A DNA stretch of 64,000 bases from Variovorax flavidus. Its GTDB lineage: Bacteria > Pseudomonadota > Gammaproteobacteria > Burkholderiales > Burkholderiaceae_C. The position numbers and the translations under genes are program-made. The notes beneath the pieces were generated by a model, which had not been told where the DNA came from, did not search any database, and was given only the letters and a program-made list of their open reading frames with translations. This document shows positions 59,665 to 64,000 of this stretch, in pieces. The stretch lies in the NCBI RefSeq assembly GCF_030317145.1, contig NZ_JASZYE010000002.1:496001-560000 (forward strand), read 5' to 3'. The first letter of the stretch is position 1. Each line of letters begins with the position of its first letter.

Positions 59665-61965
59665 ATGGAAGCTGCGCCCTCTCTGGCCCTCGCATTGCCT
59701 GCCGCGCAGCAGCCGGCCTGGTCGCTGCTCGACGATCCCGCCGAATGGCCGTCCTTCGGCCAGGCGCCGCGCGAGGGCGACGCGGCCCAGCGCTGGGAAT
59801 CGCAGGTCGCCGTCGAGGGCATGCATTGCGCCGCCTGCGCCTTCGCGGTCGAGGCCGCGCTGACGAAGGTGCCGGGCGTGATCTCGGCCGAGGTCCATGC
59901 GGCCAGCCGCCGCGCCCGGGTGGTGTGGTCTGCGGCGACGGTCAAGCCGTCGCGCTGGTTCGCCGCCTCCGAGGCGGCCGGCTACCGCCTCGTGCCGGTC
60001 GGCGACATGCAGGCGGCCCCGCGACGCCGCCGCGAATCCCGGCTCGCACTCTGGCGCTGGCTGGTTGCGGGCCTGTGCATGATGCAAGTCATGATGTACG
60101 CCTACCCGGCCTACATCGCACAGCCCGGCGACATGACGCCCGATGCCGCGCAACTCCTGCGCTGGGCCTCGTGGGTGCTGACGCTGCCGGTGATGCTCTT
60201 CTCCTGCGGTCCCTTCTTCCGCAGCGCCTGGCGCGACCTGCGGCTGCACCGCATCGGCATGGACCTCCCGGTGGCGCTCGGCATCGCCATCACCTTCGTC
60301 GTCGGCACGGCCGCTACCTTCGATCCCGCGGGACCGCTCGGGCACGAGCAGTACTTCGATTCGCTCACGATGTTCGTGTTCTTCCTGCTGACCGGGCGCT
60401 GGCTGGAATCGCGGCTGCGCGACCGCACGGCCGGCGCGCTCGACGCACTGATGAACCGCCTGCCGGACAGCGTGCTCCGGCGCAACGCCGAAGGCATCTT
60501 CGAGCGCGTCGCGGTCCGCCGGCTGGCGGTCGGCGACATCCTGCGCATCCTGCCCGGCGAGGCCTTCCCGGCCGACGGCTGCGTGACCGCCGGCGACACC
60601 TCGGCCGACGAGGCGCTTATCACGGGCGAATCGCGCCCGGTGCCGCGCCCTTGCGGGGCACGGGTGCTGGCCGGCAGCCAGAACGTCGGCGCGATGGTCG
60701 AGCTGCGCGTGGAGGCACTCGGCGCGGACACGCGCTTCGCCCAGATCGTCGCGCTGATGGAAAGCGCATCGCTGCAGAAGCCGCGGCTCGCCCGGCTGGC
60801 CGATCGTGCCGCGCGGCCTTTCCTGCTCGCGGTGCTGGTCGCGGCCGTGGGTGCCGGCGCGTGGTGGTGGCACGTGGACCCGGGCAAGGCATTGATGGTC
60901 GCGGTCTCCGTGCTGATCGTGACCTGCCCCTGTGCGCTGTCGCTGGCCACGCCGGCCGCGATGCTCGCAAGCGCCGGCACGCTGGCGCGCAGCGGCGTGC
61001 TCGTGCGCAACCTGCAAGCCCTCGAAGCACTGGCCACCGTCGACACCGTGGTGTTCGACAAGACCGGCACGCTGACCCGCGACACGCCGCGCCTCGAGCG
61101 CGTCTACAGCCGCAGCGGCGTGCGGCCCGGCGATGCCGTGGAACTGGCCGCTGCGCTGGCCGCGCAGTCGCTGCACCCGGCCTCGCGCGCTCTGGTGCGC
61201 GCCTGGGAAGCGCAGCATCGCGCGCCACCCGGCTGGACAGTGGTGCGCCTCGTCGAGCGCGCGGGCGAGGGCCTCGCGGGTTCCGTGCGCCGATCCGCCG
61301 ACGGCCCGGAGCGCGCGCTGCTGCTGGGCTCGGCCGCCCTCTGCGGCATCACGCCGCTGCCCGTGGAGGCCGCGCAGACGCATCTTGCCGATGACGAGGG
61401 CTGGGTCGCCAGCTTCGTGCTGGCCGAGGACTTGCGCGAGGATGCGGCGGCCGTGGTGTCCACGCTGGGCGAGCAAGGCCAGGGGGTGTGGCTCCTGTCG
61501 GGCGACCGCGGCGCGGCGGTGAAGGAAGTGGCACAGCGCGCCGGCATCGACCTTGCGGTGGGCGATTGCACGCCCGAGAACAAGCTGCGCGTCCTCATGG
61601 ACCTGCAGGGCAGTGGCCGCACGGTCGCAATGGTGGGCGACGGCCTCAACGACGGGCCGGTGCTGGCCCACGCGCATGCCTCCTTCGCCTTCGGCCGCGC
61701 GGTGCCGCTCGCACAGGCCAACGCCGACTTCGTGGTGCTCGGCGAATCGCTGCAACTCATCCCGTCCGCCATGGCGCAGGCGCGACGCACGCTGCGCGTG
61801 GTGCGTCAGAACCTCGGCTGGGCCGCTGCCTACAACGCGGTCTGCGTCCCGCTCGCGATCGCCGGCTGGCTGCCGCCATGGCTCGCAGGGCTCGGCATGG
61901 CCGCAAGCTCGCTGGTGGTGGTGCTCAACGCCGCGCGGCTGGCCGGCCAAGGCAAGGAGCACTGA
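59665..61965 (+). CDS. ccoI: cytochrome oxidase biogenesis copper P-type ATPase CcoI/FixI
   Basis: A 766-residue P1B-type ATPase. It has an N-terminal heavy-metal domain with MHCAAC (Cys55, Cys58), eight membrane helices, the CPC motif near residue 421 (TCPCALSLATP), the phosphorylation site DKTGTLT (Asp465) and the hinge GDGLNDGPVL. It delivers copper to cbb3 oxidase assembly. It ends in a TGATG overlap with ccoS. No Shine-Dalgarno sequence is seen before the ATG, in line with a leaderless transcript. Confidence 0.95.
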   Translation: MEAAPSLALALPAAQQPAWSLLDDPAEWPSFGQAPREGDAAQRWESQVAVEGMHCAACAFAVEAALTKVPGVISAEVHAASRRARVVWSAATVKPSRWFAASEAAGYRLVPVGDMQAAPRRRRESRLALWRWLVAGLCMMQVMMYAYPAYIAQPGDMTPDAAQLLRWASWVLTLPVMLFSCGPFFRSAWRDLRLHRIGMDLPVALGIAITFVVGTAATFDPAGPLGHEQYFDSLTMFVFFLLTGRWLESRLRDRTAGALDALMNRLPDSVLRRNAEGIFERVAVRRLAVGDILRILPGEAFPADGCVTAGDTSADEALITGESRPVPRPCGARVLAGSQNVGAMVELRVEALGADTRFAQIVALMESASLQKPRLARLADRAARPFLLAVLVAAVGAGAWWWHVDPGKALMVAVSVLIVTCPCALSLATPAAMLASAGTLARSGVLVRNLQALEALATVDTVVFDKTGTLTRDTPRLERVYSRSGVRPGDAVELAAALAAQSLHPASRALVRAWEAQHRAPPGWTVVRLVERAGEGLAGSVRRSADGPERALLLGSAALCGITPLPVEAAQTHLADDEGWVASFVLAEDLREDAAAVVSTLGEQGQGVWLLSGDRGAAVKEVAQRAGIDLAVGDCTPENKLRVLMDLQGSGRTVAMVGDGLNDGPVLAHAHASFAFGRAVPLAQANADFVVLGESLQLIPSAMAQARRTLRVVRQNLGWAAAYNAVCVPLAIAGWLPPWLAGLGMAASSLVVVLNAARLAGQGKEH

Positions 61966-62102
61966 TGGACATCCTGTTCCTGCTGATCCCGTTCTCGGTC
62001 GTGCTGGCGCTGTTCATCATCGCCGCGCTCTGGTGGGCCGTGGACCGTGGGCAATTCGACGACGTCGAAGGCGAGGGCGAGCGCATTCTGCGAAACGATT
62101 GA
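61965..62102 (+). CDS. ccoS: cbb3 oxidase assembly protein CcoS
   Basis: A 45-residue protein with one membrane helix (LFLLIPFSVVLALFIIAALWWAV) and the tail GQFDDVEGEGERIL, the exact CcoS layout. It is needed for insertion of redox cofactors into cbb3 oxidase. Its start shares a base with the ccoI stop, and its stop overlaps the second FNR box. Confidence 0.93.
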   Translation: MDILFLLIPFSVVLALFIIAALWWAVDRGQFDDVEGEGERILRND

Positions 62103-62112
62103 CTTGCATCAA
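62099..62112 (+). promoter_or_regulatory. FNR/Anr box upstream of ccoN
   Basis: TTGACTTGCATCAA is one mismatch from TTGAT-N4-ATCAA. A start site 41-42 bases downstream would lie near 62147, with GACACT at 62135-62140 as a -10 and a 23-base leader holding AAGG before the ATG. Confidence 0.75.
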
Positions 62113-62169
62113 ACCGGCGCGCACGCCGCGCCGGGACACTGGGCCCCAATCAGATAACAAGGCTCTGCG

Positions 62170-63609
62170 ATGCATGCTTCGAACACCCCCGCGCCGGTCT
62201 ACAGCGACACCGCCGTGCGGCAATTCGCCCTCATGTCGGTCGTGTGGGGCGTGGTGGGCATGCTGGTCGGCGTCGTCATCGCCTCGCAGCTGGCCTGGCC
62301 CGATCTCAACCTCGGCATCCCCTGGCTCAGCTACGGCCGGCTGCGTCCGCTGCACACCAATGCGGTGATCTTCGCCTTCGGCGGTTGCGCGCTGATGGCC
62401 ACCAGCCTGCACGTCGTGCAGCGCACCTGCCAGGTCCGGCTGTTCGCGCCGGGGCTGGCCTCCTTCGTGTTCTGGGGCTGGCAGGCGGTCATCGTCGCCG
62501 CCGCGATCAGCCTGCCGATGGGCTACACCAGCGGCAAGGAATACGCCGAGCTCGAATGGCCCATCGACATCCTGATCGCGCTCGTGTGGGTCGCCTACGC
62601 CATCGTGTTCTTCGGCACCATCGGCATCCGCAAGGTGCGCCACATCTACGTGGCGAACTGGTTCTACGGCGCCTTCATCATCGCGGTGGCGCTGCTGCAC
62701 ATCGTCAACAGCGCGGCCATCCCGGCCGGCGCGATGAAGAGCTACTCGGCCTACGCCGGCGTGCAGGACGCGATGGTGCAGTGGTGGTACGGCCACAACG
62801 CGGTCGGCTTCTTCCTCACGGCCGGCTTCCTCGGGATGATGTACTACTACGTGCCCAAGCAGGCGGGCCGCCCGGTGTACTCGTACCGCCTCTCGATCGT
62901 GCACTTCTGGGCGCTGATCTTCACCTACATGTGGGCCGGCCCGCACCACCTGCACTACACCGCGCTGCCCGACTGGACGCAATCGATCGGCATGGTCTTC
63001 TCGCTGATCCTGCTGGCGCCGAGCTGGGGCGGCATGATCAACGGCGTGATGACGCTCTCGGGCGCCTGGCACAAGCTGCGCACCGATCCGATCCTGCGCT
63101 TCCTCATCGTCTCGCTGTCCTTCTACGGCATGTCGACCTTCGAGGGTCCGATGATGTCGATCAAGACGGTCAACGCGCTCTCGCACTACACCGACTGGAC
63201 CGTCGGCCACGTGCACTCCGGCGCCCTCGGCTGGGTCGGCCTCATCTCCATGGGCTCGCTGTATTACCTGATCCCGCGCGTGTACGGCCGCACCGAGATG
63301 TTCAGCGTGAAGGCGATCGAGCTGCACTTCTGGATGTCCACCATCGGCATCGTGTTGTACATCGCCGCGATGTGGATCGCCGGCGTCATGCAGGGCCTCA
63401 TGTGGCGCGCGGTCAATGCCGACGGCACGCTCACCTACACCTTCGTCGAGAGCGTGAAGGCCACCTACCCCTACTACGTGGTGCGCGTGCTCGGCGGCGC
63501 GCTGTACCTGGGCGGCATGCTCGTGATGGCCTGGAACGTCTGGATGACGGTGATCTCCGGCTTCAGCAAGCCCTCGCCGATCCCACAGACCGCCATCGCC
63601 CACGCCTGA
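62170..63609 (+). CDS. ccoN: cbb3-type cytochrome c oxidase subunit I CcoN
   Basis: A 479-residue haem-copper oxidase subunit with 12 membrane helices. Ligand histidines are visible: [11 protein letters not shown] (haem b), [13 protein letters not shown] (CuB), [10 protein letters not shown] (CuB pair) and [17 protein letters not shown] (haem b3 and b). The cross-linked Tyr typical of C-type oxidases lies outside helix 6, as expected. It reduces O2 at high affinity and pumps protons. Confidence 0.97.
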   Translation: MHASNTPAPVYSDTAVRQFALMSVVWGVVGMLVGVVIASQLAWPDLNLGIPWLSYGRLRPLHTNAVIFAFGGCALMATSLHVVQRTCQVRLFAPGLASFVFWGWQAVIVAAAISLPMGYTSGKEYAELEWPIDILIALVWVAYAIVFFGTIGIRKVRHIYVANWFYGAFIIAVALLHIVNSAAIPAGAMKSYSAYAGVQDAMVQWWYGHNAVGFFLTAGFLGMMYYYVPKQAGRPVYSYRLSIVHFWALIFTYMWAGPHHLHYTALPDWTQSIGMVFSLILLAPSWGGMINGVMTLSGAWHKLRTDPILRFLIVSLSFYGMSTFEGPMMSIKTVNALSHYTDWTVGHVHSGALGWVGLISMGSLYYLIPRVYGRTEMFSVKAIELHFWMSTIGIVLYIAAMWIAGVMQGLMWRAVNADGTLTYTFVESVKATYPYYVVRVLGGALYLGGMLVMAWNVWMTVISGFSKPSPIPQTAIAHA

Positions 63610-63619
63610 GGACCACGCC

Positions 63620-64000
63620 ATGAGTTCGAACCCATCCGAGGCCGGCTTCTCGCACCAGAAGATCGAGACCAACAACTTCCTGATGATCGTGCTGATCCTG
63701 CTGGTGATCGCGGTCGGCGGCCTGGTCGAGATCGTGCCGCTCTTCTTCCAGAAGTCCACCACAGAGGCCGTGCAGGGCGTGCAGCCGCTGACGCCGCTGC
63801 AGCTCGCCGGGCGCGACATCTACGTGCGCGAGGGTTGCTACAACTGCCACTCGCAGATGATCCGCCCCTTCCGCGCCGAGACGCTGCGCTACGGCCACTA
63901 CTCCGTGGCCGGCGAGTTCGTCTACGACCACCCCTTCCAGTGGGGCAGCAAGCGCACTGGCCCCGACCTGCACCGCGTGGGCGGCAAGTACAGCGACGAG
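63620..64000 (+). CDS. ccoO: cbb3-type cytochrome c oxidase subunit II CcoO (3' end outside window)
   Basis: The first 127 residues are visible. A membrane helix ([24 protein letters not shown]) is followed by the haem c site CYNCHSQ (Cys73, Cys76, His77) and [27 protein letters not shown], all typical of CcoO/FixO. It passes electrons to CcoN. It follows ccoN by 10 bases; ccoQ and ccoP are expected beyond the window. Confidence 0.97.
   Translation, partial: MSSNPSEAGFSHQKIETNNFLMIVLILLVIAVGGLVEIVPLFFQKSTTEAVQGVQPLTPLQLAGRDIYVREGCYNCHSQMIRPFRAETLRYGHYSVAGEFVYDHPFQWGSKRTGPDLHRVGGKYSDE

Noticed and set aside
59413..61962. An open frame of 849 codons antisense to ccoI
   Set aside because: It mirrors the well-supported ccoI gene, is rich in His, Arg, Gln and Ala as antisense frames of GC-rich genes are, and has no domain motif.
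62017..63819. An open frame of 600 codons antisense to ccoN and ccoO
   Set aside because: Shadow of the conserved oxidase genes; composition is typical of antisense frames.

Overview
The window is a continuous stretch of GC-rich chromosome with dense coding on both strands. Many genes are joined by ATGA, GTGA or TGATG stop/start overlaps. Gene content and order suggest a betaproteobacterium of the Comamonadaceae, most like Variovorax. The pointers are the mnmG-rsmG-lysE-parA-hydrolase-parB order, the ccoI-ccoS-ccoN-ccoO cluster, phasins, a PagL-type deacylase and a polyamine-type ABC importer. This assignment is inference from gene content; no rRNA, tRNA, transposase, integrase or CRISPR array was seen.

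Layout. 1-8.9 kb: a metallophosphoesterase, a MerR-thioesterase pair, a phasin-like protein, a lipid A deacylase, a lone DUF4130 protein, a ybhP-clsB-ybhN phospholipid operon and two small secreted proteins facing one strong terminator. 8.9-15 kb: a pirin and a five-gene ABC importer operon ending in an Asp/Glu/hydantoin-racemase-like enzyme. 15-20 kb: a four-gene exosortase operon (VIT/VWA protein with a PEP-CTERM-like tail, exosortase, EpsI-like partner, GT51 transglycosylase), preceded by a TTCAC-N6-TTCAC direct repeat like the CreB recognition site. 20-27.3 kb: mrcA, the CreB/CreC two-component system, a TerB/DUF697 protein and a methyltransferase. 27.4-35.7 kb: a copper chaperone behind a CueR-type promoter, an aberrant acyl-carrier-like protein, a CzcCBA-type metal efflux operon and a divergent two-component system. 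35.7-40.8 kb: an ene-reductase, a transporter, a glutathione transferase, a transglutaminase-like protein and four copies of a roughly 93-bp element placed directly behind stop codons. 40.8-46.5 kb: mnmG, rsmG, lysE-like, parA, an alpha/beta hydrolase and parB, with two parS sites inside mnmG and rsmG. 46.6-53.7 kb: a CsgG-like lipoprotein, an HTH/PIN toxin-antitoxin pair, a D-lactate dehydrogenase-type oxidase, a cobalamin adenosyltransferase, small secreted proteins, a phasin, azurin and a hemerythrin-like protein. 53.8-64 kb: minCDE, a uracil/xanthine permease, a hotdog thioesterase, an AsmA-like protein and the cbb3 oxidase cluster, cut off inside ccoO.

How the parts fit. Several modules belong to the cell envelope: exosortase display, PBP1A, the extra GT51 enzyme, ClsB and PagL. 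CreBC, which in other bacteria responds to cell-wall stress, sits about 5 kb from a matching direct repeat in front of the exosortase operon. Low-oxygen respiration is a second theme. FNR/Anr-type boxes precede ccoI and ccoN, and weaker ones precede azurin and the hemerythrin-like gene. Chromosome segregation (ParABS) and division-site placement (MinCDE) lie within 15 kb of each other.
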